NCBI GenBank assembly: GCA_015180985.1
Contig: CP054185.1
Coordinates: forward strand, 124,001 to 188,000
Length of the DNA: 64,000 nt
Direction: 5' to 3'
DNA from: Flammeovirgaceae bacterium
Lineage (GTDB): Bacteria > Bacteroidota > Bacteroidia > Cytophagales > Cyclobacteriaceae
A program made the translations under genes and the position numbers. Under the pieces are notes generated by a model, which saw only the letters and a list, made by a program, of their open reading frames with translations, was not told where the DNA came from and did not search any database. Below, one piece after another: positions 28,414-36,361 of this stretch (within the stretch, counting starts at the first letter, position 1; each line of letters opens with the position of its first letter).

Positions 28414-30900
28414 TCAGCGCTTCACCAATACGCCCGGATAATTATTAACTGCCCGTTGGTTTTGGTACACCGGCTCACCATTTACCCAAACCATCTCCAC
28501 ACCAGCAGATAGTGCCGATGGGTTTTCAATGGTAGCGTTATCCATAACGGTTTCCGGATTGAATAAAACAAGATCAGCAAAGTACCCGGGCTGAATCAGG
28601 CCGCGGCCTTTAATACCCAGATTCTGTGCCGGTAGCCCCGTCATTTTATACACTGCTTTTTCCAGCGGCATCAGGTTTTGCTCGCGCACATACCGGCCAA
28701 GAACCCGTGTAAAGGCGCCATGTCCGCGCGGATGGCCATCAATTGAGCCATCAGAACAAATGCTGCTGTATTCCCATAGTAAAAAATTTTTAATATCGGC
28801 TTCGTTCATGGATGTGGCCACAATGTAACCGCTCTCCCCGGCAGCTTCCCCTTCGCGGATGATGCGCAGTAAGGCTATGGCTGCATCTTCATTGTTTAGT
28901 TTTCCAATATCCGTAATTGTTTTTCCTTCATACGCTTTGTTGGGCGGAAACCAGGCCATTACCGATGCGGACGGATCAAATAATTCAGTAGTTGCATAAC
29001 GCGCAGCGGCCAGGCTGGTAAAATCTTTTTTAGGAAACAACACCCGCGGTGTTGAGCCCCACATGCTGTAGGGATACACATCGGCTGTAACAGTTACACC
29101 ATGCTGGCGCGCTTGCTGAAGTAAGGCGAGCAGGGATACCGAACTACCCCATTTGCTTCGCAACGCTATTTTAAAATGCGAAATCTGCACGGGTATGCTG
29201 GCCTGCCGGCCGATATCAATCAATTCTTCAAGCGCCCTGTCAATGTGTACATCTTCACTGCGGATGTGGCTGATGTACCGGCCGTTGTATGCTGCAGAAA
29301 TTTTCGCCAGTTCAATTACTTCATCGCGGCTTGCATAAAAGGCGGGTTCATACTCCAGCCCGGTTGAAAGGCCCAGGGACCCCTTTTCCATTTCCTGTTT
29401 CAGCATGTCTTTCATGACAAGCAGTTCTTCAGGTGTGGATTTTCGGAGCACATCACCGTTCATAGCTTTTTCCCGTAGTGAGGCGTGCCCGGTAAACGTG
29501 GCGATGTTAATGCTTACCGGTTGTTGATTGAGCAAATACTGAATGGAGTCAATCGGTTTTGAGCCGCCATCCTGCCCCACCACGATGGTAGTAATACCCT
29601 GACTGGTGGCTGCAATGCACGATGGGTTTTTCTTCAGGCCCCAATCGTGGTGACTGTGGCTGTCGATAAAGCCGGGTGCCAGCACGTTTCCTTTTCCATC
29701 GGTAGCAGTTTCACCGGGCAGCGGTGTCAGGTTGCCGATGTCGGCAATCCGGTCGTCAACGATGCGCACACTGCCACTAAATGCCGGAAGCCCTGTTCCG
29801 TTAATGATTCTCACATTGGTAATCAAATGGGTGGATGGAAGTGTGTATGGTTTATCTTCCCAAATGTCGCGCACCACGCGGGCAGTACTATTTGTATTAT
29901 TCGATAAGACAATAAGTGTTTGATTTTTATCAACATACCGAACAATCAAGGTGCGAAACCCTACCCAGCTTCCGGTATGCGAAACAGTTTTTCCTGGCTC
30001 ATCAATCCGCCAGCCGAATCCGTACTGGTGGTTTTCCCCCGAATTCAGTTTCCCTGCTGTAAATGCTTCATCGCGCGTTGCTCGTTTTACCAGCTTTTCA
30101 GTATATAAAGCCTGGTCCCACTTATATAAATCCTCAGCAGAAGAATACACATTACCATCGCCAACAACACCATCAAACTGATTCAGGTCGTTGATTACCG
30201 GCTTGCCTCCTTCGTAACGAAAACCAATTACACGGCCGGCAGGACTCCTGCCCAACTTCAGCGTATACACATACGTGTTGGTTAACTTCAATGGCTTTGC
30301 AATTGACTGACTGAAAAACCGGTTGGCCGGCATACCTGATAGTTTTTCAACCAGTGAACCCAGCAGGATGTAATTGGTGTTGCAGTACTCCCAACGTTCA
30401 CCCGGTTTAAAAACCAACGCGGGTTTCTTGGTTGCCAGTAAATCAAGCACCATGCTGTTGGTAAGCGTATCGAGCAGGTTCATGTCGCGATCAACCAATT
30501 CAAAATATTCAGGCAAACCGGAAACCTGGTTAAGCAAATGCCGGATAGTTATGGCCGGATAAGGGAACGTTGGAAAATAGTTTGCAACGGGATCATCATA
30601 TCGTAGTTTACCTTGTTCTTTCAGTATCATGATCATCATGCCGTAAAACTGTTTGGATACCGAAGCAAGATTAAACGAAGAGGAAGTAGTTAACGCCTGG
30701 CCGGTTACCGGATCGGCCGGTCCGAAAGCTTTTTTGTATACTGCTTTACCTCTCTCACCTACCAGCACCACTCCGTTAAACAGTTGCCGCTGGTGGAGGT
30801 ATGTTAATACAGAATCAATTTTTGCAATCTTCCTGTTGGTTTGTGCCGATACGGTTACTGATAATCCAATACAAAAAACAAGGGCAAGTCGGTTTATCAT
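28414..30900 (-). CDS. Secreted fusion: class C beta-lactamase-fold hydrolase + D-aminoacylase-type amidohydrolase
   Basis: An 828-residue protein with signal peptide 1-20 (ending VSAQ). Residues 25-345 form a serine beta-lactamase/D-peptidase domain: SxxK at Ser80-Lys83 (SVSK), YCN at 172-174 and HTG at 308-310. Residues 355-828 form an amidohydrolase of the N-acyl-D-amino-acid deacylase family: metal motif HSHHD (415-419), DVYPYS and SDGSIDGHPRGHG. In deacylases I know, the strand after QG(V/I)TT ends in G-N-C-G, whose Cys binds zinc; here it reads GQDGG, so Asp may replace Cys. Both halves suit substrates with D-amino acids, such as peptidoglycan peptides or D-peptides, and may act in sequence. 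It converges head-on with the kor-nuo operon without a base between stops. Confidence 0.9.
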   Translation of the reverse strand: MINRLALVFCIGLSVTVSAQTNRKIAKIDSVLTYLHQRQLFNGVVLVGERGKAVYKKAFGPADPVTGQALTTSSSFNLASVSKQFYGMMIMILKEQGKLRYDDPVANYFPTFPYPAITIRHLLNQVSGLPEYFELVDRDMNLLDTLTNSMVLDLLATKKPALVFKPGERWEYCNTNYILLGSLVEKLSGMPANRFFSQSIAKPLKLTNTYVYTLKLGRSPAGRVIGFRYEGGKPVINDLNQFDGVVGDGNVYSSAEDLYKWDQALYTEKLVKRATRDEAFTAGKLNSGENHQYGFGWRIDEPGKTVSHTGSWVGFRTLIVRYVDKNQTLIVLSNNTNSTARVVRDIWEDKPYTLPSTHLITNVRIINGTGLPAFSGSVRIVDDRIADIGNLTPLPGETATDGKGNVLAPGFIDSHSHHDWGLKKNPSCIAATSQGITTIVVGQDGGSKPIDSIQYLLNQQPVSINIATFTGHASLREKAMNGDVLRKSTPEELLVMKDMLKQEMEKGSLGLSTGLEYEPAFYASRDEVIELAKISAAYNGRYISHIRSEDVHIDRALEELIDIGRQASIPVQISHFKIALRSKWGSSVSLLALLQQARQHGVTVTADVYPYSMWGSTPRVLFPKKDFTSLAAARYATTELFDPSASVMAWFPPNKAYEGKTITDIGKLNNEDAAIALLRIIREGEAAGESGYIVATSMNEADIKNFLLWEYSSICSDGSIDGHPRGHGAFTRVLGRYVREQNLMPLEKAVYKMTGLPAQNLGIKGRGLIQPGYFADLVLFNPETVMDNATIENPSALSAGVEMVWVNGEPVYQNQRAVNNYPGVLVKR

Positions 30901-30927
30901 GGATTCTGAAGAGATTATTTCGCGAAG

Positions 30928-31839
30928 TTAGTCGTGGAGGGGTCGTTTCTTGATCATGCCGCCTTTTACATCATTAATGCTATTCTCTACCACAAAGGCG
31001 TGTTCATCAATTTTAGAAATTTCTGTTTTTAGTTTTTGCAACTCCAGCCGGGTAATGACTGAGAAAATAACATCCATGTCCTTTACCCGGTGCCCGGTTT
31101 TGCCAAAGCCGCTTTGGCCCTTTAAAATGGTAACCCCGCGGCCCATGCGGTTAGTGATGGCGTCTTTAATCTGCTCGCTTTTTTCTGAAACAATCATTAC
31201 ACTGGTATATTCTTCAATGCCATGCACAACAAAGTCAACCGTTTTGGAGGCTACCAGGTAGGTGAGTATGGCGTACAGGGCCGTTTCAATATTGATTAAA
31301 TAGGCCGCCACTGAAAATATCAGGATGTTTAATCCAAGAATTATATCACCTACAGTAAGCGTGGTTTTGCGGCTGGTATAAATCGCCAATACTTCTGTTC
31401 CATCCAGTACGCTGCCTCCGCGTATGGATAAGCCGATGCCGGCCCCCAGGAAAAAACCGCCAAAGAAAGCAATCAGCAAATCGTCATCGGTAACCAAAGG
31501 GAAATCAATCCAATACAACGCCAAGGCCAGCCCGACAATGGCAACAAGTGTTTTAAATGCAAACAACCTGGAAACCTGGGTGTAACCGATAACAATAAAT
31601 GGCGCATTGAGCACCACAACCAACAACGATAAGTCGGTTTTGGTAAGTTGATTAACCAGCAGCGAAATACCCATTACACCGCCATCTAAAAATTTATTGG
31701 GCAGCAAAAACCCTTTAAGTCCGAACGATGCGGCCAGAATACCAAGGGTAATAAAAAATGTGTCCTTTACAGCTCGTTCAAACTGGATTCGCCTGATGCG
31801 GATAGCCTTCAGTTCCTGAAATCGCTGCTGGGTACTCAT
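30928..31839 (-). CDS. YitT-family membrane protein (DUF161 + DUF2179)
   Basis: About 303 residues from ATG 31839 (MSTQQRFQEL). The longer in-frame start at 31902 would swallow a likely operator and adds residues without family character. About six membrane helices (35-205) contain the repeated glycine-rich helices GFFLGAGIGLSIRGGSVLDGTE; the cytoplasmic C-terminal DUF2179 domain (about 215-300) has MGRGVTILKGQSGFGKTGH. The family function is poorly known; some members have been linked to transport or stress. It is upstream of the fusion gene on the same strand (27 bases) and may share its transcript. Confidence 0.85.
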   Translation of the reverse strand: MSTQQRFQELKAIRIRRIQFERAVKDTFFITLGILAASFGLKGFLLPNKFLDGGVMGISLLVNQLTKTDLSLLVVVLNAPFIVIGYTQVSRLFAFKTLVAIVGLALALYWIDFPLVTDDDLLIAFFGGFFLGAGIGLSIRGGSVLDGTEVLAIYTSRKTTLTVGDIILGLNILIFSVAAYLINIETALYAILTYLVASKTVDFVVHGIEEYTSVMIVSEKSEQIKDAITNRMGRGVTILKGQSGFGKTGHRVKDMDVIFSVITRLELQKLKTEISKIDEHAFVVENSINDVKGGMIKKRPLHD

Positions 31840-31888
31840 GCCCAACAAAATAGCAAATCCCGATGGTCTTTGAAAATCATCGCCCGGT

Positions 31889-31902
31889 GTGACTGAAGTC
31901 AT
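31889..31902. promoter_or_regulatory. Candidate Crp/Fnr-type operator before osmC
   Basis: GTGACTGAAGTCAT has the perfect core TGAC-N4-GTCA. Its centre is 29.5 bases before the first base of a weak -7 element CACCTTTA (31925-31932, 6 of 8 to TAnnTTTG). That spacing is within one base of the usp, cco and nap sites and suits an activator touching polymerase near -42. It lies between the chosen starts of osmC and the YitT gene. Confidence 0.5.
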
Positions 31903-31948
31903 AGTTGTACCCGCCCCTGCTGTGCACCTTTACATAAAATTTTAAATC

Positions 31949-32395
31949 ATGACGTACACACATGCTTATACCGTAAACCTGCGCTGGGATGCGGAGCGGA
32001 AAGGGACTCTTTATTCTGATGAACTTGATCAGAACCTCTCCGTAGCTACCCCCCCGCCCTTTCCGAAAGGCATGGAAAAAATCTGGTCGCCCGAACATTT
32101 GTTTACTGCCGCAGTAAGCAGTTGCCTGATGACGACTTTTCTGGCTATTGCCGAAAACTCAAAACTGGCGTTTGAACGTTTCGCGTGTAAGGCAACCGGC
32201 AAACTGGACCAGGCTGAGGGCAAATACCGGATGACGGAGGTGCTGCTGGAGCCGGAACTGGTTATTATCCGTGAAGAGGATTATGCACGGGCCGAACGGA
32301 TTTTGCAAAAATCAGAAGCAGCCTGTTTAATCACCAATTCTATCAACTCAAAGGTGGAAATGAAACCGGTGATTAAAGTACTGAAACCGGTCTGA
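31949..32395 (+). CDS. OsmC/Ohr-family peroxide-protection protein
   Basis: OsmC-family proteins are thiol-dependent peroxidases that reduce organic hydroperoxides and contribute to stress protection. Its 148 residues contain the two conserved active-site cysteines, Cys59 (AVSSCLM) and Cys126 (EAACLITNSI), and the pocket-forming segment SPEHLFTAAV. It more closely resembles the broad OsmC/YhfA group than Ohr proper. It is a single gene, convergent with the SUI1 factor, preceded by an inverted repeat of the same type as those in front of usp and nap, suggesting membership of a redox regulon. Confidence 0.93.
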   Translation: MTYTHAYTVNLRWDAERKGTLYSDELDQNLSVATPPPFPKGMEKIWSPEHLFTAAVSSCLMTTFLAIAENSKLAFERFACKATGKLDQAEGKYRMTEVLLEPELVIIREEDYARAERILQKSEAACLITNSINSKVEMKPVIKVLKPV

Positions 32396-32404
32396 TGCCG
32401 TCTA

Positions 32405-32752
32405 TCAGCCGATGCGTTTCACTTTATACCCGCTTTTAGTAAGCAGGGTTACCAGTTTATCGCGCTGGTCGCCCTGCAAAAGAATTTCACCGTCTTTTAC
32501 CGAACCGCCAACGCCACACTGGCCTTTAAGTAGTTTTCCAAGGGCCTCCAGGTCAGCTACTTTACCAACAAACCCGGTAACAAGGGTAACGGTTTTGCCG
32601 GCACGCCCGCTTTTGTCGAGCAGCACGCGTAGCTGTTGTTGCTGAGGCGGAAGGGTGCCGGGTTCGTACACAGTACGGGTTTCGTACTGAAAATTGTTGT
32701 TGGTAGAGTACACAATTCCCTCCCGTTGTTTCCAATTGTTTTTCTTAGTCAT
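32405..32752 (-). CDS. yciH: SUI1/eIF1-like translation factor (YciH family)
   Basis: Bacterial homologue of eukaryotic eIF1, thought to influence start-codon selection or translation under stress. It has 115 residues: a disordered basic N-terminus (about 1-35) and a SUI1 fold from about 40, with VTLVTGFVGKVADLEALGKLLK, KGQCGVGGSVKDGEILLQGDQ and a C-terminal GYKVKRIG. The cysteine in CGVGGS and the GEI segment are conserved in the family. Its ATG overlaps the stop of the upstream J-domain gene (TAATG), so the two are translated together. Confidence 0.93.
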   Translation of the reverse strand: MTKKNNWKQREGIVYSTNNNFQYETRTVYEPGTLPPQQQQLRVLLDKSGRAGKTVTLVTGFVGKVADLEALGKLLKGQCGVGGSVKDGEILLQGDQRDKLVTLLTKSGYKVKRIG

Positions 32753-33537
32753 TACGAAACGAAAATCAGTATTATGGTAAAAATAATAAGGAACACACTA
32801 ATAATACCCAGATTAAACCTGAACTCTAAGCTACCGAGGCCTAAAATCCACAGCACACTGGCAACCACCAGTAAAACCGGAACAAAAATAAAATTACCGT
32901 ATAACGAACCCAGGTTGGTAATCACAAGGGTTCCGTCTGTGGTTTGAACTTTCATCAATATGTTGAAGATGGCCGATTCAGTAAACACCATTTGTGAACT
33001 AACAGGTAACGCCTGCACGTCTTCAACCGCAATCTTCACTTCTCTGCCTGTATTGGTAACGAGGTAATCCTGCCACCCGCGCCTGAACGCTTCATTACGA
33101 AATTTCACCAGTGTTTCAACAGCTTGCCTGGGGGGCAGAAAGTAATCCGCCACCAGCAATGCAAAAAGCAGGCATCCCGCAATGGCCACCGGCCTGAGGA
33201 ATAGCAGTGCATTGATCATGAGGTCGCGTTGGGTTGGTCCCTTCGGTTGTGGCGGCCGGTATGCACCATTGCCCCGATAGCGGGGATCACGATGTGAAGG
33301 AACAGGCGGTTCAACAGTTTGGGTGAACGGATTTTCCAACCGGTAGTCGTATTCACTCCGCTTTGCTTGGTCACCCAACACATCATAGGCCTCGTTAACC
33401 AATTTTATCAGTTCCTGTGCATGCGGGTCAGGATTTACATCGGGATGCAACTGCTGGACAAGCTTCCGGTAAGCCCGTTTGATTTCAGCCGGCTGGGCGG
33501 AACGCGAAACTCCTAATACCCGGTAATAGTCTTCCAT
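32752..33537 (-). CDS. Membrane-anchored J-domain (DnaJ-like) protein
   Basis: 261 residues from ATG 33537 (MEDYYRVLG); the only longer start is a TTG. Residues 1-65 are a J domain with the essential HPD ([10 protein letters not shown]) that stimulates DnaK ATPase. A proline-rich linker (75-105) leads to one membrane helix (about 110-135), a beta-rich segment and two final helices ending [11 protein letters not shown]. There is no zinc finger or substrate-binding DnaJ region, so it probably recruits DnaK to a membrane site rather than acting as a general co-chaperone. It is coupled to the SUI1 factor downstream. Confidence 0.88.
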   Translation of the reverse strand: MEDYYRVLGVSRSAQPAEIKRAYRKLVQQLHPDVNPDPHAQELIKLVNEAYDVLGDQAKRSEYDYRLENPFTQTVEPPVPSHRDPRYRGNGAYRPPQPKGPTQRDLMINALLFLRPVAIAGCLLFALLVADYFLPPRQAVETLVKFRNEAFRRGWQDYLVTNTGREVKIAVEDVQALPVSSQMVFTESAIFNILMKVQTTDGTLVITNLGSLYGNFIFVPVLLVVASVLWILGLGSLEFRFNLGIISVFLIIFTIILIFVS

Positions 33538-33572
33538 AAAAGGCAACTACAGAAAAATATCGCCATAAAACA

Positions 33573-33596
33573 AAAAACCCGGTTGCCCGGGTTTTT
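33573..33596. terminator. Bidirectional-looking rho-independent terminator after the two-domain USP gene
   Basis: A perfect 10-bp stem AAAAACCCGG / CCGGGTTTTT with loop TTGC. On the minus strand it lies 20 bases beyond the universal-stress-protein stop and ends in a T-run, separating that gene from the J-domain gene. Confidence 0.9.
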
Positions 33597-33615
33597 ACAT
33601 ATAAACTACGTTGGA

Positions 33616-34470
33616 TTATTTCCGATGCTTCACTACAAACGTTAACACCGGGCGTTTGCTGTGGTTTACCACATCTTCAGCAATACTGCCTGCCAGTACG
33701 TGCGCGAAGCCTGTGCGGCCGTGGGTGGCCATCGCTATCATATCAGCATGGATACTGTCGGCAAAATAAATAATACCTTCTTCCTCGGTAACATCGTTAA
33801 ACACATTAATGGTGTAATTTTTCAACTGCAGCTTTTTAGCAAAATCCTGCATGTATTTTTTTACTACGGCATCACGCTGAAAGTTGCCGGGTGTATTAAT
33901 GCGCACCAGGTGAATGGTTGAATCGTACATGGCCTGGGCGCGTTTTACAATACGGGAGAAAACTTCTTCATCCTTGCTCATGGAGGTAGCGTAAACGATG
34001 TTTTTAAAGTTCGTTCGCGTGGGTTTTTTCTGGATAGTGAGCACAGGGCACTTGGCATGGCGTACCACTTTTTCAGTGTTTGAGCCAATAATCATTTCGG
34101 TGGCACCGCTAACACCGGTTGTTCCCATTACCACCAAGTCAACTTTGTGTTCGGCAATAATGGTACGCATGCCGTGGAAAGGAGACCCGATTCGTAATTC
34201 AGGTTTAACGTTTACTCCGTTAAACACCGGGTCGGCCGCAAATTTGGCCATTTGTTTTTTTGATCGCTCTATGAGTTTCAACATAAACAACTTCTCCTCC
34301 ATGTCAGCGAATTGAATCTCACCGGTTACGGCAAAAGATCCTTTGGAACCTTCTTCTATAACGTGAAGTAATATCAACTCGGCACCGGCTTTTTTGGCGA
34401 TACCGGCCGCCACCTCGGCTGCCGTCTGGGCCGTTTTAGAGAAATCAATAGGTACAAGAATTTTTTTCAT
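33616..34470 (-). CDS. Universal stress protein, tandem two-domain type
   Basis: A cytoplasmic protein of the UspA family; members accumulate under stress, often low oxygen, and many bind ATP. Its 284 residues form two Usp domains (1-150 and 151-284). Both keep the nucleotide motif GxxGx9GS: GTTGVSGATEMIIGS in the first and GRTGFAHVLAGS in the second, so ATP binding is likely. A -7 candidate TATCTTTA (34492-34499, minus strand, 7 of 8) precedes it. Just upstream lies a palindrome GTTAG-TT-CTAAC (34511-34522) that does not match the Crp/Fnr-type sites. It lies 78 bases downstream of the second USP gene and close to the kinase/regulator pair. Confidence 0.92.
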   Translation of the reverse strand: MKKILVPIDFSKTAQTAAEVAAGIAKKAGAELILLHVIEEGSKGSFAVTGEIQFADMEEKLFMLKLIERSKKQMAKFAADPVFNGVNVKPELRIGSPFHGMRTIIAEHKVDLVVMGTTGVSGATEMIIGSNTEKVVRHAKCPVLTIQKKPTRTNFKNIVYATSMSKDEEVFSRIVKRAQAMYDSTIHLVRINTPGNFQRDAVVKKYMQDFAKKLQLKNYTINVFNDVTEEEGIIYFADSIHADMIAMATHGRTGFAHVLAGSIAEDVVNHSKRPVLTFVVKHRK

Positions 34471-34548
34471 GGCGTTGATTATTAATGTTTTTAAAGATAA
34501 AAACTTTCATGTTAGTTCTAACCTTTCTTTACGGAATTAACACAAATT

Positions 34549-34974
34549 TTAAGGTTGGGCCTGCATTTCAGGCACAATCAAAACCGGTACCGGGGCCTGG
34601 CCTATAAATCCTTCCAGGGTCATCCCTTTCTGTTCAATTATTTCAGAGGCCAGGCGTTGCCCGATTACCACAAACCCCACGCGGTTTGCCTGCACCGAAC
34701 TTTTAATCCGGTCTGAAAGAAATCCCACTTCGGCCCGGAATTCATAGGGTATCGAACCGTTCAGGCCAAGTTTTTTTTCCAGTTGTGCAAAATTTTCCTG
34801 GGCTTTTTTCACAATAGTCCTCCTGTAATCGGCAATGGTTTCATTTTCCGGAATAATCCGGTAGGCATACAAAACGATTAGCCGGGTATGAAAATGGGCA
34901 GCCAGATTAACAGCTGCCTTCAGAACAACAGGCGAATTCTCCGAAAAATCAAGTGCGCAAAGTACAGGGTCCAT
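34549..34974 (-). CDS. Universal stress protein, single domain, degenerate nucleotide motif
   Basis: A 141-residue UspA-fold protein (MDPVLCALDFSENSPVVLKAA). The usual GxxGx9GS ATP motif is not kept: the region reads GQRLASEIIEQKGMTLEGFI, so it may not bind ATP. It starts 109 bases from the divergent kinase gene; this interval holds two Crp/Fnr-type inverted repeats. Read from this gene, the sites are centred 30.5 and 52.5 bases upstream of a -7 candidate TATGTTAG (34990-34997), the same geometry as in front of the cbb3 operon. Confidence 0.88.
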   Translation of the reverse strand: MDPVLCALDFSENSPVVLKAAVNLAAHFHTRLIVLYAYRIIPENETIADYRRTIVKKAQENFAQLEKKLGLNGSIPYEFRAEVGFLSDRIKSSVQANRVGFVVIGQRLASEIIEQKGMTLEGFIGQAPVPVLIVPEMQAQP

Positions 34975-34989
34975 GCATGGTAACTAATG

Positions 34990-34997
34990 CTAACATA
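34990..34997 (-). promoter_or_regulatory. Candidate -7 element of the small USP gene
   Basis: TATGTTAG on the minus strand matches TAnnTTTG at 7 of 8. It is 16 bases before the ATG and 30.5 bases from the centre of the nearer operator. Confidence 0.45.
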
Positions 34998-35020
34998 CAG
35001 GGTTTGGCCGGGTTACGTGC

Positions 35021-35034
35021 TTGATATGCATCAT
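35021..35034. promoter_or_regulatory. Candidate Crp/Fnr-type operator, USP-proximal
   Basis: TTGATATGCATCAT matches the classical FNR consensus TTGAT-N4-ATCAA at 9 of 10 positions. Its centre is exactly 22 bp from the second site at 35043, about two helical turns, so two dimers could bind the same face of the DNA. Position suits activation of the USP promoter. Confidence 0.65.
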
Positions 35035-35042
35035 ACCAAAAA

Positions 35043-35056
35043 CTGATTTTTATCAT
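35043..35056. promoter_or_regulatory. Candidate Crp/Fnr-type operator, kinase-proximal
   Basis: CTGATTTTTATCAT keeps the perfect core TGAT-N4-ATCA (8 of 10 to the FNR consensus). Its centre lies only 20.5 bases before the kinase -7 candidate TATATTTC (35070-35077). That is ten bases closer than at the USP, cco and nap promoters, so it may repress the kinase/regulator genes or bind cooperatively with the other site. Confidence 0.6.
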
Positions 35057-35083
35057 GCCCGGTTGTTGCTATATTTCCACTCC

Positions 35084-36361
35084 GTGAACGAGCAGCCATT
35101 CAAGATACCTTTTGCCTCACCCGAAACGCTGAGCGAAATCTTTCAAAGTTCAGCCGAGGGGATTCTGATGGTGGACGAGGCCGGCATAATCCGGTTGGCT
35201 AATAAAGCATCTGAACTTATGTTTGGATACCAGGCCGGTGAACTGCCTGGTAAATCACTGGAGATATTGCTGCCTCAGCGTTACCGCGCAGGGCACGTAA
35301 AATACCGGGAGTCGTTCCGGCAGGCACCTGCGCCCCGCAAAATGGGTGTTGGTCGCGATTTGCTGGCTGTTCGGAAAGACGGTACCGAATTTCCGGTGGA
35401 AGTAAGCCTGAGTCATCACCGGATAAACAATCAGTTCATCGTAATTGCCTTTATCATTGACATTACCGAACGCAAAAAGGCTGAAGAAGCCGTAAAACGC
35501 AGTGAGGAACAATTACTGCTGTATGCTGCCGAACTGGAACGCAAAGTTCGCGCCCGCACCGATGCACTCAACAAATCCGTTGAAGACCTTGAGCGGGCTA
35601 ACCGGTTTTTACAGGAACAAATTGCCGAACGAAAAAAGGCGGAGGAAGAAGTAAAGCATGCCCTGGAACGCGAGCGCGAATTAAATGAACTGAAAAGCAA
35701 GTTCGTTTCCATTGCCTCACACGAATTCCGCACTCCGCTCAGCACGGTACTCAGCTCAGCTTCGCTTGTGATGCAGTACAAAGAAAAGGGCGACCTGGCA
35801 AAAATTGATAAACACATACAACGGATAAAATCTTCGGTAAGCCACCTGACCAACATCCTGAATGATTTTCTTTCGCTGGGCAAACTGGAGGAAGGCCGGA
35901 TTGACATTGCCAAAGAAACGATACCCCTGAGCGAGTTGCTGCACGAAGTTATTGAAGAAATGAAACCCCAGCTTAAAGAAAAGCAGAACCTTACGCTTCA
36001 GATCATGGGAAAGGAAAAACCCATATGTACTGATCCAAAGGTGTTACGCAATATACTGTTTAACCTCATCTCCAATGCCAGCAAATACTCCGAAGCGGGC
36101 AAGCCCATTGCTATCCACGTTACCTTCTGGGAAAATCATTTCGACATTGCCGTAATCGATCAGGGTATCGGCATCCCGAAAGAGGATGTAAAACACCTGT
36201 TTGAACGTTTCTTCAGGGCCAGCAATGCCGGCCAGGTTCAGGGCACAGGGCTTGGCCTGAACATTGTAAAACGGTATGTGGAATTATTAAACGGAGAAAT
36301 TAATTTTACCAGCCAGGAGGGAAAAGGAAGTACCTTTACCATTATACTGCCAACTACCTAA
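35084..36361 (+). CDS. Soluble PAS-domain histidine kinase with FixL-like sensor residues
   Basis: 425 residues from GTG 35084 (VNEQPFKIPFAS). An upstream in-frame ATG at 35021 would overlap both operators and the promoter. No membrane helix, so it is a cytoplasmic sensor. PAS domain 12-130; coiled coil 135-205; dimerisation domain with phospho-acceptor His213 (SHEFRTPLS); ATPase domain with N-box Asn331, G1 DQGIGIP and G2 GTGLGL. In the PAS domain, His71 (RAGHVKY) and Arg91 (MGVGRDL) are 20 residues apart, the same spacing as haem ligand His200 and distal Arg220 of Bradyrhizobium FixL as I recall them. Haem binding is thus possible, but similar PAS domains without haem exist. The stop overlaps the regulator gene (TAATG). 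Confidence 0.9.
   Translation: MNEQPFKIPFASPETLSEIFQSSAEGILMVDEAGIIRLANKASELMFGYQAGELPGKSLEILLPQRYRAGHVKYRESFRQAPAPRKMGVGRDLLAVRKDGTEFPVEVSLSHHRINNQFIVIAFIIDITERKKAEEAVKRSEEQLLLYAAELERKVRARTDALNKSVEDLERANRFLQEQIAERKKAEEEVKHALERERELNELKSKFVSIASHEFRTPLSTVLSSASLVMQYKEKGDLAKIDKHIQRIKSSVSHLTNILNDFLSLGKLEEGRIDIAKETIPLSELLHEVIEEMKPQLKEKQNLTLQIMGKEKPICTDPKVLRNILFNLISNASKYSEAGKPIAIHVTFWENHFDIAVIDQGIGIPKEDVKHLFERFFRASNAGQVQGTGLGLNIVKRYVELLNGEINFTSQEGKGSTFTIILPTT

Noticed and set aside
28414-30900. Two separate genes wrongly joined by an error
   Set aside because: The frame is open throughout, with a plausible linker near residue 350 and no internal signal peptide or start site for the second domain.
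34511-34522. GTTAG-TT-CTAAC palindrome upstream of the two-domain USP
   Set aside because: It lacks the TGA half-site and its spacing to the -7 element differs; kept only as a note in the gene entry.
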